The notes: generated from the sequence alone by a model not told the origin. Counted from the stretch's first letter, positions 43,938 through 52,831 are shown. The stretch is 64,000 bases of DNA from Streptomyces sp. R302 (GCF_012927245.1 NZ_JABBGE010000005.1:434001-498000), one strand, 5' to 3'. Program-made: numbers and translations.

Positions 43938-45464
43938 ATGGTCACTCCCACATCGTCCGAGGCCCCCCGCTGTCTCGTCACCGGCGCGAGCGGATACATC
44001 GGGGGCCGACTTGTACCCGAGCTGCTCGACAGCGGGTACCGCGTGCGCTGTCTCGCCAGGCATCCGGACAAGCTCCGCGACTTCCCCTGGGCCGACAGAG
44101 TGGAGACCGTACGCGGTGACGTCACGGTCGCCGACAGCCTGCGCGAGGCGTTCACCGGCGTGGACGTCGCCTACTACCTGGTCCACTCCATGAGTTCGAC
44201 CGCACGCTTCGAGGACACCGACCGGCTCGCCGCCCGCGCCTTCGCCGCCGAGGCCCGCGCCGCCGGGGTACGGCGCATCGTCTACCTGGGCGGCCTGACC
44301 CCGCGCGGAGTCCCGGAGAACGAGCTCTCCCCGCACCTCCGCTCCCGCACCGAGGTGGGCCGTATCCTCCTCGACTCGGGCGTCCCCACCGCTGTCCTGC
44401 GGGCCGCCGTCGTCATCGGCTCCGGATCGGCCTCCTTCGAGATGCTCCGGTACCTGACCGAACGGCTTCCCGTCATGGTCACCCCCAGCTGGGTCGGCAC
44501 CCGGGTCCAGCCCATCGCGGTCCGCGACGTGCTGAGGTACCTGGTGGGGAGCGCCGCCATGCCCGCGGACGTGAACCGGACCTTCGACGTCGGAGGTCCC
44601 GACGTGCTCACGTACCGGCAGATGATGGAGAGGTACGCGGAGGTCGCGGGGCTCCGCCGGCGCCTCATCGTGCCCGTGCCGGTCCTCACCCCCCGGCTGT
44701 CCAGCCAGTGGATCGGTCTCGTCACACCCGTGCCGGCCGCCCTGGCCCGGCCCCTCACGGAATCGCTCCGGCACGAGGTGGTCCGCACCGAGAACGACAT
44801 CACCCGGTACGTCCCGGACGGCCCCGGCCGGCCCATCCCCTTCGACGAGTCACTCCGGCTGGCCCTCCGCCGCGTACGGGAGGCACGGGTCACCACCCGG
44901 TGGTCCACCGCCTCACCGCCCGGGGCGCCGAGCGACCCGCTGCCGACCGACCCGGACTGGGCGGGCGGCAGTCTCTACACCGACGAACGCGCCCGCACCG
45001 TCGACGCGAGCCCCGAGGCGCTGTGGCGGGTCATCGAGGGAGTGGGCGGGGAGAACGGCTGGTACTCCTTCCCGCTGGCCTGGGCCGTCCGGGGGTGGGC
45101 GGACCGGCTCGCCGGGGGAGTGGGACTGCGCCGGGGACGCAGGGACGCGGAACGCCTCCGGGTCGGCGACGCGCTGGACTTCTGGCGCGTGGAGGCGATC
45201 GACCGCGGCCGCCTGCTGCGCCTCCGGGCCGAGATGCGCCTGCCGGGTCTCGCGTGGCTGGAGATGGCCGTCGACCGGGACGAGCAGGGGCGGACGTCGT
45301 ACCGTCAGCGGGCGCTCTTCCACCCCCGGGGCCTCGCAGGGCAGGCGTACTGGTGGGGGGTCGCCCCGTTCCACGCCGTGGTCTTCGGAGGCATGGCCAG
45401 GAACATCACCCGGACCGCCGAGACGGAGGGCGACCGGTCGGGGACGGCAGGTACCGGACCGTAG
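43938..45464 (+). CDS. NAD(P)-binding SDR with DUF2867 C-terminal domain
   Basis: 508 residues. N-terminal Rossmann fold with TGASGYIGGRLVPELLDSGY and VDVAYYLVHSMSS, as in NmrA/YbjT-type proteins, to about residue 300. The C-terminal 170 residues are a DUF2867/SRPBCC-like domain (RTVDASPEALWRVIEGVGG, LWRVIEG then GWYSFPLAWAVRG, AEMRLPGLAWLEMAVDRDEQ). The function is unknown; homologues are called SDR family oxidoreductases. ATG 43938 follows a weak GGATCAG. It lies between the two fasciclin genes on the same strand, within the SigK-type locus. Confidence 0.85.
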   Translation: MVTPTSSEAPRCLVTGASGYIGGRLVPELLDSGYRVRCLARHPDKLRDFPWADRVETVRGDVTVADSLREAFTGVDVAYYLVHSMSSTARFEDTDRLAARAFAAEARAAGVRRIVYLGGLTPRGVPENELSPHLRSRTEVGRILLDSGVPTAVLRAAVVIGSGSASFEMLRYLTERLPVMVTPSWVGTRVQPIAVRDVLRYLVGSAAMPADVNRTFDVGGPDVLTYRQMMERYAEVAGLRRRLIVPVPVLTPRLSSQWIGLVTPVPAALARPLTESLRHEVVRTENDITRYVPDGPGRPIPFDESLRLALRRVREARVTTRWSTASPPGAPSDPLPTDPDWAGGSLYTDERARTVDASPEALWRVIEGVGGENGWYSFPLAWAVRGWADRLAGGVGLRRGRRDAERLRVGDALDFWRVEAIDRGRLLRLRAEMRLPGLAWLEMAVDRDEQGRTSYRQRALFHPRGLAGQAYWWGVAPFHAVVFGGMARNITRTAETEGDRSGTAGTGP

Positions 45465-45975
45465 GTGATCTCCGCTGCCCGGACGGGCCGAGAGGCACGC
45501 GCAGCGCCGACCGGACGAAGGCCGGCCCCTGCCTCGCCGCACGCATCCGGGCAGTGTCCAGGGGAAGCCCTGATGAAGCCGCGAAGGTGCCGAAGGGGCG
45601 ACGCGTGCGGTGCGGAGCACTGATGAGCCTGGGCGGGGAGAGCCGGGGGAGGCACCCGCCCGAGCCGGCGGTGCCCCGGGAACCCGCCGGTACGGTGGCG
45701 GGAACCCCACCGGACGAGGAGCCCGCCGGACGCGCGAGAGGGCACGCCCCGAACGGGGTGCCGCCGTCTCCGGGACGAGGGAGGGCGCCGTCCTCCTGAC
45801 GGTCCTTTCCCACACCGCCGTACGCACACGGGAGCGCCGGCTCGCCGACCCCTCGCGCCGGTTCCGTGCGCGGTGGAACGGAAGAGCCCGGACGGGCGCC
45901 GTCCCCACCGGCAGTCGCGCCAGGGCGGGGAGATCTCGCCGGACCCGACCCGTCTCACTCGTCCGGGTGAAGGGC
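45465..45975. other. Non-coding stretch before the fasciclin promoter
   Basis: About 510 bp with GC-rich open frames on both strands but no recognisable protein, ribosome site or codon signature. It ends at the SigK-type promoter. Confidence 0.5.
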
Positions 45976-46003
45976 CCATCCATCGGGCGGGCAGCGCCGA
46001 ATG
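45976..46003 (+). promoter_or_regulatory. SigK-type promoter upstream of the full fasciclin gene
   Basis: -35 CCATCC (45976-45981), 16-bp spacer, -10 CGAATG (45998-46003). The predicted start is near 46010, right at a GTG (46011) that opens a stop-free frame into the fasciclin gene. The normal ATG is 290 nt further. Confidence 0.65.
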
Positions 46004-46301
46004 ACGGGACGTGAGCACCTTCCACAGCGGCACCCCCCGCCGAACCACCGCCACCCGAAACCCCCTCGGCCTCCCCGTCACCTCTCCCGGCGAGTCCGTC
46101 GGACGGTCGCCCCGGTCGCCCCGATCGCCCCGGTCGGCGTGTCCGTGGACCACTCAGGTGCCCGGTGAACCTCCGTCCGCGGACGGCGCACCGCTGCCCA
46201 CATTCACCCCGACCCCCGGACCCGCCTTCGGAGCGCCGGTACGGACGGAACGCCCCGGATTCCCGTGGGACCGGACGAAGAACCCTCAAGGAGCAACAGC
46301 C

Positions 46302-46949
46302 ATGAACTCTCCGCGCATCCGTCGTGGCGCGATCGCCGTGACCGCCGCCGTGGTTCTCCCCTTCTCGCTCGCCGCCTGCTCGGACTCCGACGGCGACACC
46401 AAGGCCGCGGCCTCCGCAACCGCCGCCGCGGACCCGATCGGCACCGAGACCCCGGCGGAGGGCGCGACGGCGATGGACGCGCCGTTCGGTCCGGCCTGTG
46501 CGGGAGTGCCGAAGGAGGGCGCGGGCTCCTTCGACGGCATGGCGAAGGACCCCGTTGCGACCGCCGCTTCGAACAACCCGGCGCTGTCCACCCTGGTCGC
46601 CGCCGTCGAGAAGGCCGGTCTCGTCGACACCCTCAACAACGCGGAGGGCATCACGGTGTTCGCGCCGACGAACGACGCCTTCGCCAAGATCCCGAAGGCC
46701 GACCTCGACAAGGTCCTCGCCGACAAGGCCACGCTCACCGAGATCCTCACCTACCACGTCGTCGGCCAGAGGATCACCCCCGAACAGCTGGAGAACGGCT
46801 CCTTCGAGACCCTCCAGAAGGGCAAGATCACCACCCGGGGATCCGGAGAGGAGTACACCGTCAACGCCACCTCCGAGGTCGTCTGCGGCAACGTGAGGAC
46901 GGCCAACGCCGACGTCTACGTCGTCGACACCGTCCTCATGCCCGAGTAG
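46302..46949 (+). CDS. Fasciclin (FAS1) lipoprotein, MPT83-like
   Basis: 215 residues. Lipoprotein signal with lipobox LAAC (Cys26). After an Ala-rich linker the FAS1 domain is complete: APFGPACAGVPKEGAGSFDG, NPALSTLVAAVEKAGLVDTL, GITVFAPTNDAFAKIP (box 1), EILTYHVVGQRI (H box) and ANADVYVVDTVLMPE (box 2). Mycobacterial MPT83/MPT70 share this layout and depend on SigK. It is a surface adhesion or interaction protein. AAGGAG lies 9 bp before ATG 46302. The leader from 46011 also contains CCGGTCGCC-type repeats near 46108-46140 and PRSPRSPRS-coding triplets. Confidence 0.92.
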   Translation: MNSPRIRRGAIAVTAAVVLPFSLAACSDSDGDTKAAASATAAADPIGTETPAEGATAMDAPFGPACAGVPKEGAGSFDGMAKDPVATAASNNPALSTLVAAVEKAGLVDTLNNAEGITVFAPTNDAFAKIPKADLDKVLADKATLTEILTYHVVGQRITPEQLENGSFETLQKGKITTRGSGEEYTVNATSEVVCGNVRTANADVYVVDTVLMPE

Positions 46950-46974
46950 GCCGGGTTCCGACGGTCTGGACATC

Positions 46975-47765
46975 CCACCGCCCCGCGCCCTTCTGCCGAA
47001 GGGCGCGGGGCCATCCGCGTACGGTGCGGGCCGCCCGCGTCCCCGAAGCGAGCGCACTCTGGAGGGAACCGGTCGCCCGACGGCCCCCGCACACGTACCG
47101 GCCGGGAGCCCACCGCGTGGTCCGGGACAGCGACGTGGCGTCAGGGACCGTGACGCGGCGGACGGCCTCCCAGTCGAACGTGTCCGTGCCGTACGCCTCG
47201 CCCAGGGTCCGCAGGGCGGCGTCCGTGTCCGCCGGGCGGGGAGAGCCGAGCAAGGAGGTGGACACCAGCGCCCGGCCGTCGGCGGAGAAGCCGGGCCGGA
47301 CGGCGGTGAGGACGCGGGAGTCGAGCAATCCGCGCCGCGTGTCGACGACCAGCAGTGTCTCGCCCGGGGGAGGCCGGGCGGTCGCGTGGTGCAACGTGGT
47401 CACGGTTCGGCCGTCCGGGACGCGGAGCCCCGGGAAGCAGTTCCGCCGCTGCCCCCCGGCCCGATGGCGACGACGACCGCGCGAGACCGCACCTCGCCGC
47501 CCGTCCGCGAGAGCCACGCCGTCGGGCGTCAGGACGGAGACGAGGAGCCGGTCCGCACTACGTCCTGCGGCAGCCGCGAGGCGAGCCGGGCGGGCACCGC
47601 GCCGAACCCCTCGGCCGGCAGGCAGTGGGACCGCGCAGCATGCTCCGCCCCAAGAAGACCCCCGACAGGGCGGAGAGGGCGGGCAGGTCGCGGCCGGACG
47701 CGAGCCGGCCCGCCAGCAGATCCCGATGTCGCGGGTGCGCGAGGAGACGGAACCGCACGGCACTC
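46975..47765 (-). pseudogene. FAD-dependent oxidoreductase (phytoene-desaturase type), degraded
   Basis: The C-terminal part reads well: ETLLVVDTRRGLLDSRVLTA, GFSADGRALVSTSLLGSPRP, LGEAYGTDTFDWEAVRRVTV and APGRYVCGGRRATGSLQSAL, a flavin-containing amine-oxidase-like C-terminus. Upstream parts lie in other frames (LLAGRLASGRDLPALSALSG, FGAVPARLASRLPQDVVRTG). The N-terminal GxGxxG domain is missing. It shares the gap between the fasciclin and rskA genes with an MmpL fragment on the opposite strand. Confidence 0.75.
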
Positions 47766-47789
47766 GCGAGGGCCCGCGCCGGGGGCCCG

Positions 47790-48047
47790 TCGGCACGGGC
47801 GGGCTCATCACCTCGGCCGGTGTCGTCCTCGCCGCCACCCTCGCCGCTACCTGCGCCGCCCTGGACGGGGATCCCGCTGGGGTTCCCCGTCCAGATCGCC
47901 TTCATCGTCGCCTTCATCGTCGCCTTCATCGTCGCCTTCGGCGTCCTGCTCGACGCTCTCGTCGTCCGGTCGTTCCTGGTGCCGGCCCTCGTCCGGGACA
48001 TCGGTGCCACGCTCCGGCGGCCGGGCGCGCTCCGCCACCGGCCCTGA
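47790..48047 (+). pseudogene. MmpL (RND-type) transporter, C-terminal fragment
   Basis: GLITSAGVVLAATLAA, then after a one-base shift PVQIAFIVAF...GVLLDALVVRSFLVPALVRD. This is the last membrane segment of MmpL-family transporters and nothing precedes it. The segment IVAF is triplicated by a 12-bp tandem repeat (TTCATCGTCGCC at 47901-47936). Intact MmpL proteins have 700 or more residues. Confidence 0.75.
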
Positions 48048-48104
48048 CCCGTTTCCCCGCCGGGGCGCGTGGACGCGCCCCGGCCGCCGACGGGAAGGAG
48101 AAGG

Positions 48105-48857
48105 TCAGGAGGGGAGGGTGAGGAGGAGCAGGGGCTGCGTGGTGGGCCGCGCGGATCCACCCTCCGGTTCGACGGTGAGCCCCACCACGGTCGCGTCGGC
48201 GGGGTCGCCGTCGACGAGGACGGTGCCGTCGGAGCGGATGAACCCGGCCGATCGCATCGTGCCGTCGTGGTCGAGCCACAGCTGGTAGGTGTGACCCTGG
48301 GCCGGGGCGGGCAGCCCGGTCGCGGTGAACACGGCCCGGTTCTGCCGTTCCGAGGAGACGACCGTGGCCAGGGCGCCGTTCGTCGTCCGTCCGTGCACGG
48401 CCCGGGCGTCGGGTGCGGCCAGCACGTCGCTGACGGCGTCGAGCTGTCGCTGGACCTGACGGGCCCGGTGCTGCGCGTCCTCGTTCTGCCGGTGCTGCCA
48501 GGCGGCGAGGCCGCCGAACGCTGCGGCGGCGACGACGGCGGCGGCGAGCGCGAGCGGCACCGCCCGGCGCTTCAGCCTCCGGGCGAGGCCCGCCACCGGG
48601 GGAGCGGCGGGGACCCGCGGCGGCACCTGGCGCACGCTCTCGACGGCGGCCAGCGTCCGCTGCCTGAGCGCGGCCGGAGGGTCCTGTCCGACGGCGGACG
48701 CCAGCCGGGCGGCCGTCGCCTCGAACTCGGTCACGTCCCCGCGGCAGACTTCGCAGTGCGCGAGGTGGGCGACGAACTCCTCCCGCTCGGCGGTGTCGAG
48801 TGCGTGGAGCGTGTAGGCGGCCGCGAGGGAGTGGATGTCGGAGCGGTGGCGGTTCAC
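48105..48857 (-). CDS. rskA: Anti-sigma-K factor RskA
   Basis: 250 residues. N-terminal zinc-binding anti-sigma domain with H31-x3-C35-x2-C38 (HLAHCEVC), preceded by DIHSLAAAYTLHALDTAERE, a good RskA/RskA-like start. One membrane helix (about 98-120, AVPLALAAAVVAAAAFGGLA). A C-terminal extracytoplasmic RskA domain follows (VFTATGLPAPAQGHTYQLWL, GTVLVDGDPADATVVGLTVE). It holds SigK inactive at the membrane until the outer domain is cut by site-1/site-2 proteases. Its start overlaps the sigK stop by 4 bp. Confidence 0.93.
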   Translation of the reverse strand: MNRHRSDIHSLAAAYTLHALDTAEREEFVAHLAHCEVCRGDVTEFEATAARLASAVGQDPPAALRQRTLAAVESVRQVPPRVPAAPPVAGLARRLKRRAVPLALAAAVVAAAAFGGLAAWQHRQNEDAQHRARQVQRQLDAVSDVLAAPDARAVHGRTTNGALATVVSSERQNRAVFTATGLPAPAQGHTYQLWLDHDGTMRSAGFIRSDGTVLVDGDPADATVVGLTVEPEGGSARPTTQPLLLLTLPS

Positions 48858-49510
48858 GCGGTCACCCCCATGCAGTCGCGGAGGCGGATCAGTCCGTCGC
48901 GAATGCGTGTCTTGACGGTGGGAAGCGGGGTCTGCAGGGCCTGGGCGACTTCACGGTACGTGAGGCCCCCGTAGTAGGCGAGGACGATGGCCTGACACTG
49001 GAGCTCGGTCAGGCCGCGCAGGCATCGGCGTACCTGCTCGCTCTCCAACCGGGTCTCGACCCGCTCGGCGACCTCGTCGAAGGCGGTGGTGTGCTCGCGC
49101 GCCGCCTGGGTGTGCTCACGGTCGGAGGCCGACTGGGCGGACCGGACACGGTCCACGGCCCGCCGGTGGGCGATGGTCGCGGCCCAGGTCGTGACGCTGC
49201 CGGCCACGGGCCGGTATCGGGCGGCCTGCCGCCACAGGTCGATCATGACTTCCTGGGTGACCTCCTCGGACTGGGACCGGTCGCGCACCACTCGGAGCAC
49301 GACGCCGAACACCAGGGGCGCGAGGGCGTCGTAGAGCCTGGAGAAGGACTGTTTGTCGCCCTGGGCGACCTTCCGCATCACTTCGGCGAGGTCGCCTCGG
49401 GAGCGCGCGCCCGGGGCATCGGAGGGGAGCGGCCGGGTCACCGGCCGGGCCCCGGTCGCCGGGACCGGACGGAGCCGCCCGGGGCGGTCGTCCTGGGGGA
49501 GGGGGTCCAT
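48854..49510 (-). CDS. sigK: ECF RNA polymerase sigma factor SigK
   Basis: 218 residues. Region 2: SFSRLYDALAPLVFGVVLRV, RDRSQSEEVTQEVMIDLWRQ and GSVTTWAATIAHRRAVDRVR. Region 4: LTELQCQAIVLAYYGGLTYR, then EVAQALQTPLPTVKTRIRDG. The gene order with an RskA-type anti-sigma and nearby fasciclins identifies it as SigK. ATG 49510 begins an Arg/Pro-rich extension of about 40 residues; a shorter start is possible. A SigK-type promoter lies 44-71 bp upstream, so it is probably autoregulated. Confidence 0.92.
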   Translation of the reverse strand: MDPLPQDDRPGRLRPVPATGARPVTRPLPSDAPGARSRGDLAEVMRKVAQGDKQSFSRLYDALAPLVFGVVLRVVRDRSQSEEVTQEVMIDLWRQAARYRPVAGSVTTWAATIAHRRAVDRVRSAQSASDREHTQAAREHTTAFDEVAERVETRLESEQVRRCLRGLTELQCQAIVLAYYGGLTYREVAQALQTPLPTVKTRIRDGLIRLRDCMGVTA

Positions 49511-49553
49511 CGCATGTTGGTCCTTCGGAGGCGGGCGGACGGTGTCGGAAGGT

Positions 49554-49581
49554 TCTTCGGCGCGGACGGCGCCACGGATGG
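49554..49581 (-). promoter_or_regulatory. SigK-type promoter of sigK-rskA
   Basis: Minus strand: -35 CCATCC (49581-49576), 16-bp spacer, -10 CGAAGA (49559-49554). The predicted transcript begins near 49547, about 37 nt before the sigK ATG. Confidence 0.65.
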
Positions 49582-49662
49582 CTCCAGACGGGTCACGATG
49601 CCGTCACGGAGCCGATGGAGTGCCTTGCCCGCAGCGACGACACCTCGTTCGGGTGACGGAAC

Positions 49663-49690
49663 CCATCCCCAGGGCGGTCATTGCCGAAGG
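49663..49690 (+). promoter_or_regulatory. SigK-type promoter of the molybdopterin oxidoreductase gene
   Basis: -35 CCATCC (49663-49668), 16-bp spacer, -10 CGAAGG (49685-49690). The GTG start codon at 49698 lies 8 nt after the -10, so the mRNA would be leaderless or nearly so. Confidence 0.65.
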
Positions 49691-49697
49691 ACCGGGT

Positions 49698-51275
49698 GTG
49701 AGCAGCTTCCGGAACACCCTCGGCCGCCTGTCCCGCGGCGCACTCGCCGGCCTGACGGCCGGCTACACGGCCCTGGCGGTGGCCGAACTGATCGCGGCCC
49801 TGGTGCGGCCCGCCGCCGGGCCGGTCACGGTCGTCGGGGGCGCGGTCGTCGACCGGGCCCCGGCCCCGGTGAAGGACTTCGCGATCCGCGCCTTCGGAGA
49901 GAACGACAAGACCGTCCTCCAACTCGGCATCCTCGTCCTGCTCGCGCTTTTCGCGACGTCCCTGGGAATCGTGGCGCTGCGGCACCGGTACGCCGGTGCG
50001 CTCGGCGTCCTGGCGTTCGGGCTCGTCGGTGCCGCTGCCGCGCTGAGCCGGCCCGACTCCACCGGCCTCGGTGACGCGGTGCCCTCCCTGGGCGGGGCGG
50101 TGGCGGGGGCCGCGGTCCTGTACGTCCTGGCGGGCGAGGCCGTTCCGGTGGTGGGGGAGTCACCCCGTGACACGGGCGTGCGCGGAGGAGGCCGACGCGG
50201 GTTCCTGGCGGCCATCGCGGTCACCGCTGTCGCCGCGACCGGCATGGGCGCCCTGGGACGGATGCTGTCCGGCCGCCGGGGCCGGGATGCCGAAGCCTCC
50301 CGCGCCGGTCTCGTCCTGCCCCCACCCGCCTCCCCTGCCCCCGCCGTACCGCGGGGCGCGCGGCTCGACGTGCTGGGGATCAGTGCCTTCACGACACCGA
50401 ACCGCGACTTCTACCGGGTCGACACGGCCCTCGTCGTCCCCAAGGTCGACGCGGACACCTGGCGGCTGCGGATCCACGGCAAGGGCGTGCCCCGGCCACG
50501 GACGTTCACGCTCGACGACCTGCTGGCCCGCCCCCTGATCGAAGGCGACATCACGCTCACCTGCGTCTCCAACGAGGTCGGAGGCCCCTACATCGGCAAT
50601 GCCCGCTGGCTGGGCGTCCCCCTGGCCGGCCTGCTGGCCGAGTGCGGGGTCACGCCGCCGTCGAGAGGAGGCGGGGCCGACCAGCTGGTGGCCCGCTCGG
50701 TGGACGGCATGACGCTCGGTTCCCCGGTGGAGGACGTCATGGACGGCCGGGACGCGATGCTCGCCGTCGGCATGAACGGCGAGCCGCTGCCCTTCGTCCA
50801 CGGCTTCCCGGTCCGGATGCTCGTTCCCGGCCTGTACGGCTACGTGTCGGCCTGCAAGTGGATCGAATCCATCGAGCTCACCACCTTCGACGCCTACGAC
50901 CCGTACTGGGTGAAGCGCGAGTGGGCCCGCCGCGCGCCGGTCAAGACCCAGTCCCGCATCGACACCCCCAAGTCCTTCGCCCGCCCCGCCGCCGGCACCG
51001 TCACCGTCGCCGGCGTCGCCTGGGCCCAGCGCCGCGGCATCACCCGCGTCCAGATCCGCGTCGACGACGGGCCCTGGCAGGACGCCGACCTCGCCGCCCA
51101 GGCGGGCGTCGACACCTGGCGCCAGTGGTCCTACCGCTGGAACGCCACGCCTGGCGGACACCACCTCACCGTCCGTGCCACCGACGGCACCGGGCGGGTA
51201 CAGACCGAACAGCGCACCCGCACCATCCCCGACGGGGCGAGCGGCTGGCACAGCGTCTTCGTCACCGTCACCTAG
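49698..51275 (+). CDS. Membrane-anchored molybdopterin-dependent oxidoreductase (sulphite-oxidase/YedY fold)
   Basis: 525 residues. Four membrane helices form the first 150 residues (LTAGYTALAVAELIAALVRP, VLQLGILVLLALFATSLGIV, AVAGAAVLYVLAGEAVPVVG), with a fifth at RRGFLAAIAVTAVAATGMGA. The outer catalytic domain has NRDFYRVDTALVVPKVDADT, the molybdenum-binding Cys289 in ITLTCVSNEVGG, GNARWLGVPL and a C-terminal Mo-cofactor dimerisation domain (VTVAGVAWAQRRGITRVQIR). Such enzymes are proposed to reduce or oxidise methionine/other S- or N-oxides in the envelope. It is divergent from sigK and shares its promoter type. Confidence 0.9.
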   Translation: MSSFRNTLGRLSRGALAGLTAGYTALAVAELIAALVRPAAGPVTVVGGAVVDRAPAPVKDFAIRAFGENDKTVLQLGILVLLALFATSLGIVALRHRYAGALGVLAFGLVGAAAALSRPDSTGLGDAVPSLGGAVAGAAVLYVLAGEAVPVVGESPRDTGVRGGGRRGFLAAIAVTAVAATGMGALGRMLSGRRGRDAEASRAGLVLPPPASPAPAVPRGARLDVLGISAFTTPNRDFYRVDTALVVPKVDADTWRLRIHGKGVPRPRTFTLDDLLARPLIEGDITLTCVSNEVGGPYIGNARWLGVPLAGLLAECGVTPPSRGGGADQLVARSVDGMTLGSPVEDVMDGRDAMLAVGMNGEPLPFVHGFPVRMLVPGLYGYVSACKWIESIELTTFDAYDPYWVKREWARRAPVKTQSRIDTPKSFARPAAGTVTVAGVAWAQRRGITRVQIRVDDGPWQDADLAAQAGVDTWRQWSYRWNATPGGHHLTVRATDGTGRVQTEQRTRTIPDGASGWHSVFVTVT

Positions 51276-51292
51276 AGCAGAGAGAGCGCGCG

Positions 51293-52666
51293 ATGACCGT
51301 CTCCGTCGTTCTGTACACCTCCGACCTCAGGGTCCACGACCATCCGCCGCTCAGGGCCGCGGCACAGGGGGCGGAGGAGGTGGTGCCGGTGTTCGTCCGC
51401 GACCCGGCCGTGGACCGGGCGGGATTCGCGGCGCCCAATCGGCTGGCCTTCCTCGCGGACTGTCTGCAGGACCTCGACCGGGCCTTGAAGGAGCGGGACG
51501 GCCGCCTCGTGGTGCGGGAGGGCGACACGGTGTCCGAGGTGCGGGCGCTGGTACGGCAGACCGAGGCCGACGAGGTCCACGTGGCCGCCGGGGTGACGGC
51601 CTTCGCGCGGCGACGCGAGGACCGTCTGCGCAGGGCGCTGGAGGCGGACGGCTGCCGCCTGTACGTGCACGACGGAGTGGTCACCGTCGTCCCGCCCGGC
51701 GACGTCCTCCCGCAGGGCTCGGACCACTTCGCCGTCTTCACCCCCTACCACCGGCGCTGGGCCGCCGTGCCGCTCCGCGCCCCCTTCGCCGCCCCGAGGA
51801 AGCTGCGCGTGCCGTCGGGCGTGCGCTCCGAACGCGTCCCGCGGCGCTCCGCCGTCGCGGACGTGTCGCGGGCCCTCCCCGAGGGAGGGGAGAGCCTGGG
51901 ACGCAAGCGCCTCGGCTCGTGGCTGGCCGACCACCTCGACACGTACGAGGAACACCACGACGACCTGGCGGGCGACGCCACCTCCCGCCTCTCGCCCTAC
52001 CTCCACTTCGGCGCCCTCTCCGCCACCGAGGCGGTGCACCGGGCGCGCAGGCGCGGCGGGGCCGGTGCCGACGCGTTCGTACGGCAGCTCTGCTGGCGCG
52101 ACTTCCACCACCAGGTGCTGGCCGCCCGCCCCGAGGCGGCCGGAGCCGACTACCGCTCCCGGCCGGGGGGCTGGCGGGAGGGCGCCGACGCCGACGCGGA
52201 CCTCGCCGCCTGGCGGGAGGGGCGCACCGGCTACCCCCTCGTCGACGCCGCCATGCGCCAGCTCGCCCACGAAGGGTGGATGCACAATCGGGGCAGGCTG
52301 ATCACCGCCTCCTTCCTGACGAAGACGCTCTGCATCGACTGGCGCGAAGGGGCGCGCCATTTCCTCGGCCTGCTGGTGGACGGCGACGTGGCGAGCAACC
52401 AGCTCAACTGGCAGTGGGCGGCCGGCACCGGCACGGACACCCGGCCCAACCGCGTCCTCAACCCCGTGGCGCAGGCCAAGCGGCACGACCCCGACGGCAG
52501 CTACGTGCGCCGCTGGGTCCCTGAGCTGGCGGACCTCGACGCCCCGGCCGTCCACGAGCCCTGGCGGCTCACCGGACTCGACCGGGCGGCCCTCGACTAC
52601 CCGGACCCGCTGATCGGGCTCTCCGACGGCCTGGCGCGCTTCCGGCGGCTCCGCGGCTCCGCCTGA
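51293..52666 (+). CDS. phrB: Deoxyribodipyrimidine photolyase
   Basis: 458 residues. N-terminal photolyase antenna domain (VVLYTSDLRVHDHPPLRAAA), then the FAD domain with TSRLSPYLHFGALSATEAVH, FVRQLCWRDFHHQVL, GYPLVDAAMRQLAHEGWMHN and NQLNWQWAAGTGTDTRPNRV. These match class I CPD photolyases, which split cyclobutane pyrimidine dimers with light. Its ATG is 17 bp after the stop of the molybdoenzyme gene, so it is probably co-transcribed from the SigK-type promoter. Confidence 0.93.
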   Translation: MTVSVVLYTSDLRVHDHPPLRAAAQGAEEVVPVFVRDPAVDRAGFAAPNRLAFLADCLQDLDRALKERDGRLVVREGDTVSEVRALVRQTEADEVHVAAGVTAFARRREDRLRRALEADGCRLYVHDGVVTVVPPGDVLPQGSDHFAVFTPYHRRWAAVPLRAPFAAPRKLRVPSGVRSERVPRRSAVADVSRALPEGGESLGRKRLGSWLADHLDTYEEHHDDLAGDATSRLSPYLHFGALSATEAVHRARRRGGAGADAFVRQLCWRDFHHQVLAARPEAAGADYRSRPGGWREGADADADLAAWREGRTGYPLVDAAMRQLAHEGWMHNRGRLITASFLTKTLCIDWREGARHFLGLLVDGDVASNQLNWQWAAGTGTDTRPNRVLNPVAQAKRHDPDGSYVRRWVPELADLDAPAVHEPWRLTGLDRAALDYPDPLIGLSDGLARFRRLRGSA

Positions 52667-52831
52667 CCCCGCACGCCTCCCGACGCGACGAGCGGCCGGG
52701 ATTTCGACGCGAAAGCGGTGCGAGTCGTGCGAAGGAGAGTGTCAGCCGGACCGTGAGGAAGTACGGGGCCGCTGAGGTCACGGAGCCGACGCTCCCGCAG
52801 CGACGGCGGCACACCCGGAGGAGGAAGCGTC

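Noticed and set aside
45305..46153. Minus-strand frame across the non-coding stretch before the fasciclin
   Set aside because: Arg/Gly/Pro-rich without pattern, and it overlaps the end of the SDR gene on the other strand.
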